A DNA stretch of 64,000 nucleotides from Comamonadaceae bacterium (GTDB lineage Bacteria; Pseudomonadota; Gammaproteobacteria; Burkholderiales; Burkholderiaceae_C): contig QZKF01000003.1 of the NCBI GenBank assembly GCA_003599455.1, forward strand, positions 1 to 64,000, in the 5' to 3' direction. The notes below the pieces were generated by a model, which saw only the letters and a program-made list of their open reading frames with translations, had not been told where the DNA came from and ran no database searches. Position numbers and translations under genes: made by a program. This document shows positions 47,653 through 56,648 of the stretch, piece after piece; the stretch's first letter is position 1; the number at the start of each line of letters is the position of its first letter.

Positions 47653-49443
47653 TCAGAACGATTCGATGGCCAGTGCCGTCACGGCCTCGGCACCGTCCAC
47701 GATGGCGTCGCGAACGCCCGGGGCCCGGCTGAGGATGTGGTCGGCATAAAAGCGTGCGGTGGTGATCTTGGCCTGCATGAAGGCCGTGTCCTGTCCCTTG
47801 GCTGACAGGTCCTCGGCCACGATGAGCGCGCGCGCCATCTGCCACCCCGCCATCAGGTTGCCGGCGAGCATCAGGTAGGGCACGCTGCCGGCGAAGGCGG
47901 CGTTGGGGTTGCTGCGCGTGTTCGCCGCGATGAACTCCACCACGTCGACAAAAGCCTCGCGCGCCGCCTTCAGGCGCTGGTGCACGGCCCTGGCGTTGCC
48001 GCTGCTTCGTTTCGCGAGTTCGGCTTCGGTCTTCTCGATCTGCGCGGCAATCGCCTTGGCGCCGGTGCCGCCGTCGCGCGCGGTCTTGCGGCCCACGAGG
48101 TCGTTGGCCTGAATGGCCGTGGTGCCTTCGTAGATGGTGAGGATCTTGGCGTCGCGGTAGTACTGCGCCGCGCCGGTTTCTTCGATGAAGCCCATGCCGC
48201 CGTGCACCTGCACGCCCAGGCTGGTGACATCCAGGCTCATCTCGGTGCTGTAGCCCTTGACCAGCGGCACCAGGAATTCGTAGAAGGCGGCGTTCTGCTT
48301 GCGCACCTCGGCGTCCGGGTGGTGGTGGGCCGCGTCGTAGGCGGCCGCGGCCACGCTGGCCATGGCACGGCAGCCCTCGGTGAAGGCGCGCATGGTCATG
48401 AGCATGCGCTTCACGTCCGGGTGGTGGATGATGGGCGCGGCCGCGGAGAGCGAGCCGTCGACCGGGCGGCTCTGCACGCGGTCTTTCGCATAGCCCACGG
48501 CCTTCTGGTACGCGCGCTCGGCGATCGCGATGCCCTGCACGCCCACGGCGTAGCGCGCGGCGTTCATCATGATGAACATGTACTCCAGGCCGCGGTTTTC
48601 CTGGCCCACGAGGTAGCCCACGGCGCCGCCGTGGTCGCCGTACTGCAGCACGGCGGTGGGGCTGGCCTTGATGCCCATCTTGTGCTCGATGCTCACGCAG
48701 TGCACGTCGTTGCGCGCGCCGAGCGAACCGTCCTTGTTGACCATGAACTTCGGCACCACGAACAGGCTGATACCCTTCACGCCCTCGGGCGCGCCGGTCA
48801 CGCGCGCCAGCACGAGGTGCACGATGTTCTCGGCCATGTCGTGCTCACCGTAGGTGATGAAGATCTTGGTGCCGAACACCTTGTAGCTGCCGTCGGGCTG
48901 CGGTTCGGCGCGGCTGCGCACGGCGGCCAGGTCGGAGCCGGCCTGCGGCTCGGTGAGGTTCATGGTGCCGGTCCACTGGCCGCTCACCAGCTTCTCCAGG
49001 TAGATGGCCTTGAGTTCGTCGCTGCCCGCGGTGATCAGCGCCTCGATGGCCCCATCGGTCAGCAGCGGGCAGAGCGCGAAGCTCATGTTGGCGCTGTTGA
49101 GGATTTCGCCGCAGGCCGCGCCGATGGTCTTGGGCAGGCCCTGGCCACCGAAGTCCACCGGGTGCTGCAGGCCCTGCCAGCCGCCTTCGGCGTACTGCTT
49201 GAACGCCTCCTTGAAGCCGGGCGTGGTGGTGACCTTGCCGTCGTGGAAGGACGACGGGTACTTGTCGCCTTCCCAGTTCAGCGGCGCGATCACGCCTTCA
49301 TTGAGCTTGGCGCACTCTTCCAGCACGGCCTGCGCGGTTTCGAGTCCGGCGTCTTCGAAGCCCGGCATCTGCGCCACCTGGTCGATGCGCGCCAGGTGCT
49401 CGATGTCGAACAGCATGTCTTTGAGGGGAGCGGTGTAGCTCAT
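47653..49443 (-). CDS. Acyl-CoA dehydrogenase, long DmdC-like type
   Basis: 596 residues, longer than the classical 380-residue enzymes, with the extra C-terminal domain of the FadE12/DmdC-like group. TMNLTEPQAGSDLAAVRSRA binds FAD and substrate, LTIYEGTTAIQANDLVGRK contains the catalytic-base region. It oxidises an acyl-CoA, passing electrons to the ETF encoded upstream. Methylmercaptopropionyl-CoA or medium/long-chain acyl-CoA are candidate substrates. It lies 78 bp from etfA, the gap containing a 12-bp perfect hairpin. Confidence 0.88.
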   Translation of the reverse strand: MSYTAPLKDMLFDIEHLARIDQVAQMPGFEDAGLETAQAVLEECAKLNEGVIAPLNWEGDKYPSSFHDGKVTTTPGFKEAFKQYAEGGWQGLQHPVDFGGQGLPKTIGAACGEILNSANMSFALCPLLTDGAIEALITAGSDELKAIYLEKLVSGQWTGTMNLTEPQAGSDLAAVRSRAEPQPDGSYKVFGTKIFITYGEHDMAENIVHLVLARVTGAPEGVKGISLFVVPKFMVNKDGSLGARNDVHCVSIEHKMGIKASPTAVLQYGDHGGAVGYLVGQENRGLEYMFIMMNAARYAVGVQGIAIAERAYQKAVGYAKDRVQSRPVDGSLSAAAPIIHHPDVKRMLMTMRAFTEGCRAMASVAAAAYDAAHHHPDAEVRKQNAAFYEFLVPLVKGYSTEMSLDVTSLGVQVHGGMGFIEETGAAQYYRDAKILTIYEGTTAIQANDLVGRKTARDGGTGAKAIAAQIEKTEAELAKRSSGNARAVHQRLKAAREAFVDVVEFIAANTRSNPNAAFAGSVPYLMLAGNLMAGWQMARALIVAEDLSAKGQDTAFMQAKITTARFYADHILSRAPGVRDAIVDGAEAVTALAIESF

Positions 49444-49479
49444 CGTCTTGTCTCCAGGGAATTCAGGGGTGCAGATACG

Positions 49480-49507
49480 GCAAGGGCATCGCGAACGATG
49501 CCCTTGC
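49480..49507. other. Perfect 12-bp hairpin between etfA and the acyl-CoA dehydrogenase gene
   Basis: GCAAGGGCATCG (49480-49491), loop CGAA, then the exact complement (49496-49507). No T-run follows on the minus strand, so it is more likely an mRNA stability or processing stem that sets the etf to dehydrogenase ratio than a standard terminator. Confidence 0.6.
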
Positions 49508-49521
49508 GTGGTTCACAGGCC

Positions 49522-50454
49522 TCAGAGCGCCTTGATCAATTCGGGCACGGCCTCAAAGAGGTCGGCCTCCAGGCCATAGTCGGCCACCGAGAAGATCGGG
49601 GCCTCGGGGTCCTTGTTGATGGCCACGATGACCTTGCTGTCCTTCATGCCGGCCAGGTGCTGGATGGCGCCCGAGATGCCGGCCGCGATGTACAACTGCG
49701 GCGCCACGATCTTGCCGGTCTGGCCCACCTGCCAGTCGTTGGGGGCGTAGCCCGCGTCCACCGCGGCGCGGCTGGCACCCAGCGCGGCACCGAGCTTGTC
49801 GGCCAGCGGCGTCATCACCTCGTTGAACTTCTCCGCGCTGCCCAGCGCACGACCACCGGAGACGATGATCTTCGCGGCGGTCAGCTCGGGGCGGTCGCTC
49901 TTGGCGATCTCGCTGCCCAGGAATTTGCTCTTGCCCTCGTCGGCCACAGCGGCGGCCGTTTCCACCGCGGCACTGCCACCGCTGGCGGCCGCCGGGTCGA
50001 AGCCGGTGGTGCGCACGGTGATGACTTTGGTCGCGTCCAGTGCCTGCACGGTGGCGATCGCGTTGCCGGCGTAGATCGGGCGCTCGAAGGTGTCGGCGCT
50101 GATCACCTTGGTGATGTCGGAGAGCTGGCCCACGTCCAGCGCGGCGGCCACGCGGGGGGCCACGTTCTTGCCGCTGGCGGTGGCCGGAAACAGGATGTGG
50201 CTGTAGTTCGCGGCGATGCTGAGCACCTGCGCGGCCACGTTCTCGGCCAGGCCGTGTTCGAAGCCCGGCGCGTCGGCGTGGATCACCTTGGCCACGCCGG
50301 CGATCTGTGCGGCGGCTTGTGCGGCGCCTGCGGCGTTGTGCCCGGCGATGAGCACGTGCACGTCCCCGCCACATTGGGCGGCGGCGGCCACGGTGTTGAG
50401 GGTCGCGCCCTTGACGGAGGCGTTGTCGTGTTCGGCAATAACGAGTGCGGTCAT
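49522..50454 (-). CDS. etfA: Electron transfer flavoprotein alpha subunit
   Basis: 310 residues. The C-terminal FAD domain has [14 protein letters not shown], the [28 protein letters not shown] block and [24 protein letters not shown], all diagnostic for EtfA. With EtfB it carries electrons from acyl-CoA dehydrogenases to ETF-quinone oxidoreductase. It lies 11 bp after etfB. Confidence 0.95.
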   Translation of the reverse strand: MTALVIAEHDNASVKGATLNTVAAAAQCGGDVHVLIAGHNAAGAAQAAAQIAGVAKVIHADAPGFEHGLAENVAAQVLSIAANYSHILFPATASGKNVAPRVAAALDVGQLSDITKVISADTFERPIYAGNAIATVQALDATKVITVRTTGFDPAAASGGSAAVETAAAVADEGKSKFLGSEIAKSDRPELTAAKIIVSGGRALGSAEKFNEVMTPLADKLGAALGASRAAVDAGYAPNDWQVGQTGKIVAPQLYIAAGISGAIQHLAGMKDSKVIVAINKDPEAPIFSVADYGLEADLFEAVPELIKAL

Positions 50455-50465
50455 TTGTCAGGTCC

Positions 50466-51215
50466 TCAGATCACTTTGGCTTCGTTCTTCAGCTTGTCCA
50501 CCAGGGCGGCCACATCGGCCACCTTGATGCCCGCGCCGCGCTTGGGCGGTTCGCTGACCTTCAGGGTCTTGATGCGCGGCGTCACGTCCACGCCCAGGTC
50601 TTCGGGCTTGACGATGTCGAGCTGCTTCTTCTTGGCCTTCATGATGTTGGGCAGCGTCACATAACGCGGCTCGTTCAGGCGCAGGTCGGTGGTGATCACC
50701 GCCGGCAGCGTGACCGACAGGGTCTCCAGGCCGCCATCCACTTCGCGGGTGACGCTGGCCTTGCCGTCGGCCACTTCCACCTTGGACGCAAACGTGGCCT
50801 GCGGCAGGCCGGCGAGCGCGGCCAGCATCTGGCCGGTCTGGTTGCAGTCGTCGTCGATCGCCTGCTTGCCCAGGATGATGAGGCCGGGTTGTTCCTTGTC
50901 CACCAGCGCCTTGAGCAGCTTGGCCACGGCCAGGGGCTGCAATTCGACGGTGGTCTCCACCAGGATGGCGCGGTCCGCGCCGATGGCCATGGCCGTGCGC
51001 AGGGTCTCCTGACACTGCGTGACGCCGCAGGAAACGGCGATCACCTCGGTGACCACGCCCTTCTCCTTCAAGCGAACCGCCTCTTCCACCGCGATCTCGT
51101 CAAACGGGTTCATGCTCATCTTGACGTTGGCGATGTCGACGCCACTGCCGTCGCTCTTGACGCGCACCTTGACGTTGTAATCCACCACGCGCTTGACGGG
51201 GACGATGACCTTCAT
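50466..51215 (-). CDS. etfB: Electron transfer flavoprotein beta subunit
   Basis: 249 residues from ATG 51215 after [20 protein letters not shown] at the N-terminus, [35 protein letters not shown] and the C-terminal AMP-binding part are typical. First gene of etfB-etfA-acd-nmo. A 16-bp palindrome lies 41 bp upstream as a candidate operator. Confidence 0.95.
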   Translation of the reverse strand: MKVIVPVKRVVDYNVKVRVKSDGSGVDIANVKMSMNPFDEIAVEEAVRLKEKGVVTEVIAVSCGVTQCQETLRTAMAIGADRAILVETTVELQPLAVAKLLKALVDKEQPGLIILGKQAIDDDCNQTGQMLAALAGLPQATFASKVEVADGKASVTREVDGGLETLSVTLPAVITTDLRLNEPRYVTLPNIMKAKKKQLDIVKPEDLGVDVTPRIKTLKVSEPPKRGAGIKVADVAALVDKLKNEAKVI

Positions 51216-51562
51216 GTTGGGTTGCTCCTGATGATTGGAAAAATGGCGCCACGAATTGACGTGCACGTCAACTCGACGATTGTATGCCCGCACCCACCGG
51301 CCGACGGCGACGAAACCGATCCCATACCGGGTAGGGGTCAAAAAAGAACGGTCGTGCTTTTTCGTGATTATAGGGGATCGACACCGCGACCCAAAGCCCC
51401 CACGGATGCCCGCAGCGAATGTCGCCCGGAAGACCATTAACCAACCGGACGGTCGGGCAATCCGGGTAAGTCTGGAGATGCCCGGAGACGGTATTCACCT
51501 ATAGTGAAAAATCCTCACATATTTATGTTGAGTAACCATCCATCCCGCCCCGGAGACCCTGC
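51216..51562. promoter_or_regulatory. 347-bp divergent region between etfB and the second TRAP operon
   Basis: No gene. TTGACGTGCACGTCAA (51256-51271) is a perfect 16-bp palindrome close to etfB, of the kind bound by TetR- or MerR-family regulators of acyl-CoA catabolism. Near the TRAP side the sequence is AT-rich, with TATAGT (51500-51505) as a possible -10 box; a matching -35 is not convincing. Confidence 0.55.
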
Positions 51563-52576
51563 ATGAAACTTCGTTCCCTTGCCGCCGCGGCACTGTCCGC
51601 CACCCTGCTGGGCAGCGGCCTGGCATCGGCCCAGACCGTCTTTACGGTCTCGAGCTGGCTGCCGCCTTCCCACACGCTGAGCACGGTGCAGAAGAACTGG
51701 TGCGACCTGCTCGAGAAGGACAGCGCGGGTCGCATGAAGTGCAACATCCTGCCCAAGGGCGTGGCCGCCGCGCCCGGCACCTTCGACGCGGTGCGCGACG
51801 GTCTGGCCGACATCTCCTACACGGTGGACGGCTACACCCCCGGACGGTTCATCAACACACAGGTGGCCGAGTTCCCCTTCCTCGGCGACAGCGCCACCGC
51901 CACCTCGGTGGCCTACCAGCGCATCTACAGCAAGTACTTCGCCCCCCTGGGTGAGCACCGCGGTGTGAAGACGCTGGCCGTGTTCACGCATGGCCCGGGC
52001 ATCATCTTCAACAGCAAGAAGCCGGTGGCGTCGGCGGCCGACGCCTCGGCGCTGAAGTTCCGCATCGGCGGCGGCAACATCAACGAACTCTCCAAAGCCA
52101 TGGGCTGGAACACCACGCTCAAGGCCGCGCCCGAGTCGTTCGAGCTGCTGTCCACCGGCGTGATGGACGGCACCTTCTTCCCCGACGAATCGATCGCTTC
52201 GTTCAAGCTCAGCATGATCAAGCACGCCACCACCTTTCCCGGCGGCCTGTACAACACCAGCTTCGTCTTCATGATGAACCAGGCCAAGTACAACGCCTTG
52301 TCCGCGCAGGACAAGGCGGTGGTCGACAAGATCTCCGGTGAAACCGCGGCCCGCATGTTCGGTGAGGGCTGGGACAGGGTGGATGCGGCCAGCCGCGAGC
52401 TGCAGAAGTCGCAGGGCGTGAGCCGCATCGTGGCCGACAAGGCCTTCGTGAAGGCGGTGATGGACAAGCAGGACTACCTGGAAACCAAGTGGGCCGCGAG
52501 CGCCCAGGTCAAGGGCCTGCAGAACCCCAAGGCCGTGCTGGCCGAGTTTCGTGCTGAAATCGCCAAGGTGAAGTAA
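51563..52576 (+). CDS. dctP: TRAP transporter substrate-binding protein (second system)
   Basis: 337 residues with a signal peptide ending LASAQT. DctP-like fold with SSWLPPSHTLSTVQKNWCDLLEKDSAGRMK and the FRIGGGNINELSKAMGWN block in place of the usual R-x-x-x-N-x-x-x motif. Only distant from the gluconate-linked DctP, so a different ligand is expected; aromatic or short-chain acids are possible. Divergent from etfB. A hairpin with a T-run separates it from dctQ. Confidence 0.86.
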   Translation: MKLRSLAAAALSATLLGSGLASAQTVFTVSSWLPPSHTLSTVQKNWCDLLEKDSAGRMKCNILPKGVAAAPGTFDAVRDGLADISYTVDGYTPGRFINTQVAEFPFLGDSATATSVAYQRIYSKYFAPLGEHRGVKTLAVFTHGPGIIFNSKKPVASAADASALKFRIGGGNINELSKAMGWNTTLKAAPESFELLSTGVMDGTFFPDESIASFKLSMIKHATTFPGGLYNTSFVFMMNQAKYNALSAQDKAVVDKISGETAARMFGEGWDRVDAASRELQKSQGVSRIVADKAFVKAVMDKQDYLETKWAASAQVKGLQNPKAVLAEFRAEIAKVK

Positions 52577-52606
52577 GCACCGGGCCCTTCGACCCGGGCC
52601 TTCACC

Positions 52607-52638
52607 GGCCGGCGGCGCAGATGGCCCGCCGGCCTTTT
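52607..52638 (+). terminator. Intra-operon terminator/attenuator after dctP
   Basis: GGCCGGCGG (52607-52615) pairs perfectly with CCGCCGGCC (52626-52634), followed by TTTT. Placed between the binding-protein gene and the membrane subunits, it would let most transcripts stop after dctP and so give an excess of binding protein. Confidence 0.75.
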
Positions 52639-52657
52639 CACATCAAGACCCTTCATC

Positions 52658-53176
52658 ATGCTCAAGACGCTGGAGCGCATGCTGCGCTGGTCCACCGGAC
52701 TCATGGCCGCCATGGCCCTGTTCACCATCATGTGGCTCACCCTGGTGGACGTGACCGGCCGCCGCTTCTTCAGCCACTCGGTGCCGGGGGGTCTGGAAAT
52801 CACCGAGATCCTGATGGTGATCGTGATCTTCGGCGCCATGCCCATGGTGTCGTGGCGCAGCGAGCACGTGGTGTTCGATTCGCTGGACGCCTTCCTGCCC
52901 GACTGGGTGCGCGACATCCAGGGCCGGCTCGTCAACCTGATCTGCGCGGTGGCGTTCGGCTTTCTTGCCTACCTCATGTCCACCCGCGCCGACCGCTTCG
53001 CCGAGTACGGCGACACCACCGTCTACCTGCAGCTCTCGATCGCGCCGGTGGCCTGGATGATGGCCTTCTTCCTGGCCCTCACCGCGCTGGTCCACCTGCT
53101 GTTCGTGTTCGTCTCGGTGCCGGTGCCCTCGCCCCACCACCCACCGCCGGCCGACCTGGAAGGGGGCACGCCATGA
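52658..53176 (+). CDS. dctQ: TRAP transporter small membrane subunit (second system)
   Basis: 172 residues with four hydrophobic segments; VDVTGRRFFSHSVPGGLEITEILM is the conserved DctQ block. The C-terminus is Pro-rich. It lies behind the attenuator hairpin and overlaps dctM by 4 bp (ATGA). Confidence 0.86.
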   Translation: MLKTLERMLRWSTGLMAAMALFTIMWLTLVDVTGRRFFSHSVPGGLEITEILMVIVIFGAMPMVSWRSEHVVFDSLDAFLPDWVRDIQGRLVNLICAVAFGFLAYLMSTRADRFAEYGDTTVYLQLSIAPVAWMMAFFLALTALVHLLFVFVSVPVPSPHHPPPADLEGGTP

Positions 53177-54468
53177 TCGAAGCAAGCCTGGGCTTCCTGG
53201 CCGTCTTCGCGATGGCCTTCCTGCGCATTCCGCTGGCGCTGGCCATGGCCATCGCCGGCCTCGTCGGGCTGGGCCTCATGCGCGGCTGGCAACCGGCCTT
53301 CGCCAGTACCAGCCAGGTGATCTTCGAGACCGGCTTCGCCTACGTGCTCTCGGTCATCCCGCTGTTCATCCTGATGGGCAACCTGGTCGCGCGCGCGGGC
53401 ATGGCACGCGAGCTCTACACCGCGGCCAACGCCTTCGTGGGACACCGCAAGGGCGGCCTCGCCATGGCCAGCATCATCGCCTCGGGCGGCTTCGGCTCGA
53501 TCTGCGGCTCGTCGATCGCGACCGCCGCCACCATGACGCGCGTGGCCTACCCGGAAATGAAACGCCACGGCTACAAGGACACGCTGGCCACCGGCGCCAT
53601 TGCTTCCGGCGGCACGCTGGGCATCCTGATCCCGCCCTCCACCATCCTGGTGATCTACGGCATCATCACCGAGACCGACATCGGCAAGCTCTTCATTGCG
53701 GGCATCCTGCCGGGTCTGGTGGCCATGCTCTGCCTGTGCCTCGCGGTGGTCTACATCACCTGGCGCGACCCGCTGGCCGGGCCGCCCGCCGAGCGCTTCA
53801 CCTGGGCGCAGCGGCTGGCCGCGGTGCGTGGCATCTGGGGTGTGGCGGTGCTGTTCGCGCTGGTGATCGGGGGCATCTACGGCGGCGTGTTCACCGCCAC
53901 CGAGGGCGCGGGCGTGGGCGCGGCCGGCGCCTTCTTCTTTGCGTTGTTCCGCGGCGCCCTCACGCCGCGCGTGCTGATGGACATCCTGGTCGAGAGCACG
54001 CGCACCACGGCCATGCTGTTCACCATCCTGATCGGTGCGATGGTCTTCACCAGCTTCATCAACTTCACCAGCATGCCGGGCGACCTGCGCGACTTCCTGC
54101 TGCAGTTCAGCCCCCACCCCATCATGGTGGTGGTGGTGATGATGACGATCTACGTCGCGCTGGGCCTGGTGATGGAGGAGCTGTCGATGGTGCTGCTGAC
54201 CATTCCGGTGTTCTTCCCGGTGATCACCGGCCTGGGCTTCGATCCGGTGTGGTTCGGCATCCTCATCGTCACCATCGTCGAGATCGGCATGATCTCGCCG
54301 CCGGTGGGCATGAACCTGTTCGTCATGAACTCGCTGCTGCCGCTGGTCAAGCTCAAGCACATCTTCCAGGGCGTCTGGCCCTTCGTCATGGCCGACATCG
54401 TGCGCCTGGGCATCCTGATCGCATTCCCCGCGATCTCGCTCTGGCTACCGGGTTTCATGGACCGCTGA
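53173..54468 (+). CDS. dctM: TRAP transporter large membrane subunit (second system)
   Basis: 431 residues, twelve hydrophobic segments. GTLGILIPPSTILVIYGIITE and GMISPPVGMNLFVMN are the two characteristic hairpin motifs. The start at 53173 overlaps the dctQ stop. The 3' end overlaps the convergent mscS-like gene by 24 bp, an unusual length of coding overlap. Substrate as for the linked DctP: unknown. Confidence 0.9.
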   Translation: MIEASLGFLAVFAMAFLRIPLALAMAIAGLVGLGLMRGWQPAFASTSQVIFETGFAYVLSVIPLFILMGNLVARAGMARELYTAANAFVGHRKGGLAMASIIASGGFGSICGSSIATAATMTRVAYPEMKRHGYKDTLATGAIASGGTLGILIPPSTILVIYGIITETDIGKLFIAGILPGLVAMLCLCLAVVYITWRDPLAGPPAERFTWAQRLAAVRGIWGVAVLFALVIGGIYGGVFTATEGAGVGAAGAFFFALFRGALTPRVLMDILVESTRTTAMLFTILIGAMVFTSFINFTSMPGDLRDFLLQFSPHPIMVVVVMMTIYVALGLVMEELSMVLLTIPVFFPVITGLGFDPVWFGILIVTIVEIGMISPPVGMNLFVMNSLLPLVKLKHIFQGVWPFVMADIVRLGILIAFPAISLWLPGFMDR

Positions 54469-55779
54469 CGCGGTCCCGTCGTCGGCGACACCGCGCTGCG
54501 GCCGCACGTGCAGCACACGTTGCGGGTAAGGGATCTCGATGCCATGGGCGCGCAGCGCCTGCAGGATGCTGCGGTTGATCAGCGAACGGATGTTGAGCGT
54601 GCCGTTCTCCGGGTCGGCGATCCAGTAGCCCAGCGTGAACTCCAGCCCGTCGGCGCCGAAGTTGGACAGGGCCACCGAGGGCGCCGGGTCCTTGAGCACG
54701 CGCTCGTGGACCACGGCCGCCTCCAACAGCAGGCGCGTCACCTGCTCCACGTCGCTGTCGTAGGCCACCGACACCACGGTCGACTGCCACAGGCGGTCAT
54801 CGGCCAGTGACAGGTTCTCCACCCGGTTGATGATGAGCAACTCGTTGGGCACGATGGACTCACGGCCGGTGGTCGAGCGGATCACGGTGTAGCGCGCGTT
54901 GATGTCGGTGATGCGGCCCTCGAAGTTGTCCACCCGCACGTTGTCGCCGATGCGCATGCTGCGCTCGGCCAGGATCACGAAGCCGCTGACGTAGTTGGAT
55001 GCGAGCTTCTGCAGGCCGAAGCCGATGCCGACGCCGATGGCGCCACCGAGCACCGACAGCGCGGTGAGGTCGATGCCCACGGCCGACAGCGCGATGATCA
55101 GGCCGACGAACATGAGCAGCGCCCGCGTGGCGTTGCTCACCGCCTTGCGCAGCGAGAGGTCGCTGCCCACCGCCTTGCGCAGCAGCCGCGTCTCGATCGC
55201 AGCCGATACCCAGAGCGAGAGGATCAGCACCGCGCCAGCCGTGAGCGCGCCCTCGATCAGGGTGCGCAGGCTCAGGGTGGTGGTACCGATCTTCCAGGTG
55301 ATGTCGTCCAGCTCGGCCAGCACCACCGGCAGCAGGCCGCTGACCCACAGCACCATGGCCAGCCAGGCCACCCAGGAAATGGTGCGCTCCAGCACCCGCA
55401 CCCAGGGCGCGGTGGCAAACGCCACCTGCAGCACCTTCACGCCCACGCGGATCACCACCAGCGACACCAGCACGGGAATCGCCACCTTGAACACCGCCAG
55501 CGGTAGCGCCTTGGCGAGCAGGGAGCGCGCCACATAACCCAGCGTGAGCAGCACCAGCGGGAACATCACGCCGTCCACCAGCCGCCGTCCGAACAGCACC
55601 GAGGTCTTTTCCTCCTGCATGCCCAGCGCGCGCCGCAGCAGCCAGGCGAAGCCCAGGGCCAAGGCCACGCAGGTGGCCAACGCACCGAGCTCGATCAACA
55701 CCGTGGGCTGGGTGAAGCCGGCGAGCCAGAGCTCGAAGTCGTCAATGGGCTTGGGGGCGGCGGGGGCGGTGATGGTCAT
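54445..55779 (-). CDS. MscS-family mechanosensitive channel, multi-helix type
   Basis: 444 residues. Several N-terminal membrane helices precede the pore helix and MscS beta-domain: LSVLGGAIGVGIGFGLQKLASNYVSGFVILAERSMRIGD and IRSTTGRESIVPNELL are diagnostic. The Gly/Ala-rich pore helix is intact. It would open on osmotic downshock; longer family members can have other modulating roles. The ATG at 55779 gives the standard topology. It lies 23 bp after the enoyl-CoA hydratase gene. Confidence 0.87.
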   Translation of the reverse strand: MTITAPAAPKPIDDFELWLAGFTQPTVLIELGALATCVALALGFAWLLRRALGMQEEKTSVLFGRRLVDGVMFPLVLLTLGYVARSLLAKALPLAVFKVAIPVLVSLVVIRVGVKVLQVAFATAPWVRVLERTISWVAWLAMVLWVSGLLPVVLAELDDITWKIGTTTLSLRTLIEGALTAGAVLILSLWVSAAIETRLLRKAVGSDLSLRKAVSNATRALLMFVGLIIALSAVGIDLTALSVLGGAIGVGIGFGLQKLASNYVSGFVILAERSMRIGDNVRVDNFEGRITDINARYTVIRSTTGRESIVPNELLIINRVENLSLADDRLWQSTVVSVAYDSDVEQVTRLLLEAAVVHERVLKDPAPSVALSNFGADGLEFTLGYWIADPENGTLNIRSLINRSILQALRAHGIEIPYPQRVLHVRPQRGVADDGTASAVHETR

Positions 55780-55802
55780 GCTGGAAAAGGAAACTGAAGG
55801 GT

Positions 55803-56624
55803 TCAGGGGCGCCAGGCCGGCGCGCGCTTGTCGATGAAGGCCTGCACCCCCTCCTGCGCCACGTCCAGGGCCATGTTGCAGGCCATGGTCTGGCCCGCGA
55901 GCTGGTAGGCCGACGCGATGCCGGTTTCCAGTTGCCGGTAGAACAACGCCTTGCCCATGGCGATGGCCTCGCGCGGCTTGGCCAGGATGCGCTCCACCAG
56001 CGCCTCCACGGCCGCGTCCAGCGCATCGGCGGTCACCACCCGGTTGACGAGCCCGCGCGCGCGCGCTTCCTCGGCCGAGATGAAATCCCCCGTGAGCAGC
56101 ATCTCCATCGCCTGCTTGGGCAGGATGTTGCGCGACAGGGCCACCCCCGGCGTGGCGCAGAACAGGCCGACATCGATGCCGTTCACGCCGAAGCTGGCTT
56201 TGTCGCTGGCCACCGCGAGGTCGCACTGCGCCACCAGCTGGCAGCCCGCGGCGGTGGCCAGGCCCTGCACCCTCGCGATCACCGGCACTTCGAGGTGGCG
56301 AATCGCCAGCATCAGGCGCGAGCACTGCGCGAACAGCTTCTGGTAGTAGCCCAGCTCGGGCGAGGCGCGCATCTGCTTCAGGTCGTGACCGGCGCAGAAG
56401 GCCTTGCCGTTCGCGGCGATCACCACCAGCCGAGCCTGCGCATCGGCCGCCACCGCATCCACCGCCGCCTGCAGCGCGGCCAGCATGGCTTCGGACAACA
56501 CGTTGAAGCCGCGCGGGTTGTTGAAGGTGAGCGTGTGCACGCCGCGCGCATCGCGCGCGTGCAGCAGCACGGCATCATCGGCGGTGGTGGGGCTGGGCGG
56601 GGCTTGATCGAACATGGAGCGCAT
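55803..56624 (-). CDS. Enoyl-CoA hydratase/isomerase family protein
   Basis: 273 residues; starts at GTG 56639, ATG 56624 or ATG 56615 are all open and none has a strong ribosome binding site. Crotonase fold: GKAFCAGHDLKQM forms the oxyanion hole, and GLATAAGCQLVAQCDLAVAS the second one. The usual hydratase glutamates are not evident (the second is replaced in the GVNGIDVGLFC segment), so a dehydration/hydration role is less sure than the fold. It lies 24 bp after the deacetylase-like gene. Confidence 0.8.
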   Translation of the reverse strand: MRSMFDQAPPSPTTADDAVLLHARDARGVHTLTFNNPRGFNVLSEAMLAALQAAVDAVAADAQARLVVIAANGKAFCAGHDLKQMRASPELGYYQKLFAQCSRLMLAIRHLEVPVIARVQGLATAAGCQLVAQCDLAVASDKASFGVNGIDVGLFCATPGVALSRNILPKQAMEMLLTGDFISAEEARARGLVNRVVTADALDAAVEALVERILAKPREAIAMGKALFYRQLETGIASAYQLAGQTMACNMALDVAQEGVQAFIDKRAPAWRP

Positions 56625-56648
56625 TATCGGCCGCGCCACCGCCGGGCT

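Noticed and set aside
47980-50664. 894-codon open frame on the plus strand
   Set aside because: Antisense to the acyl-CoA dehydrogenase and etf genes; His/Ala/Gly-rich with no recognisable domain.
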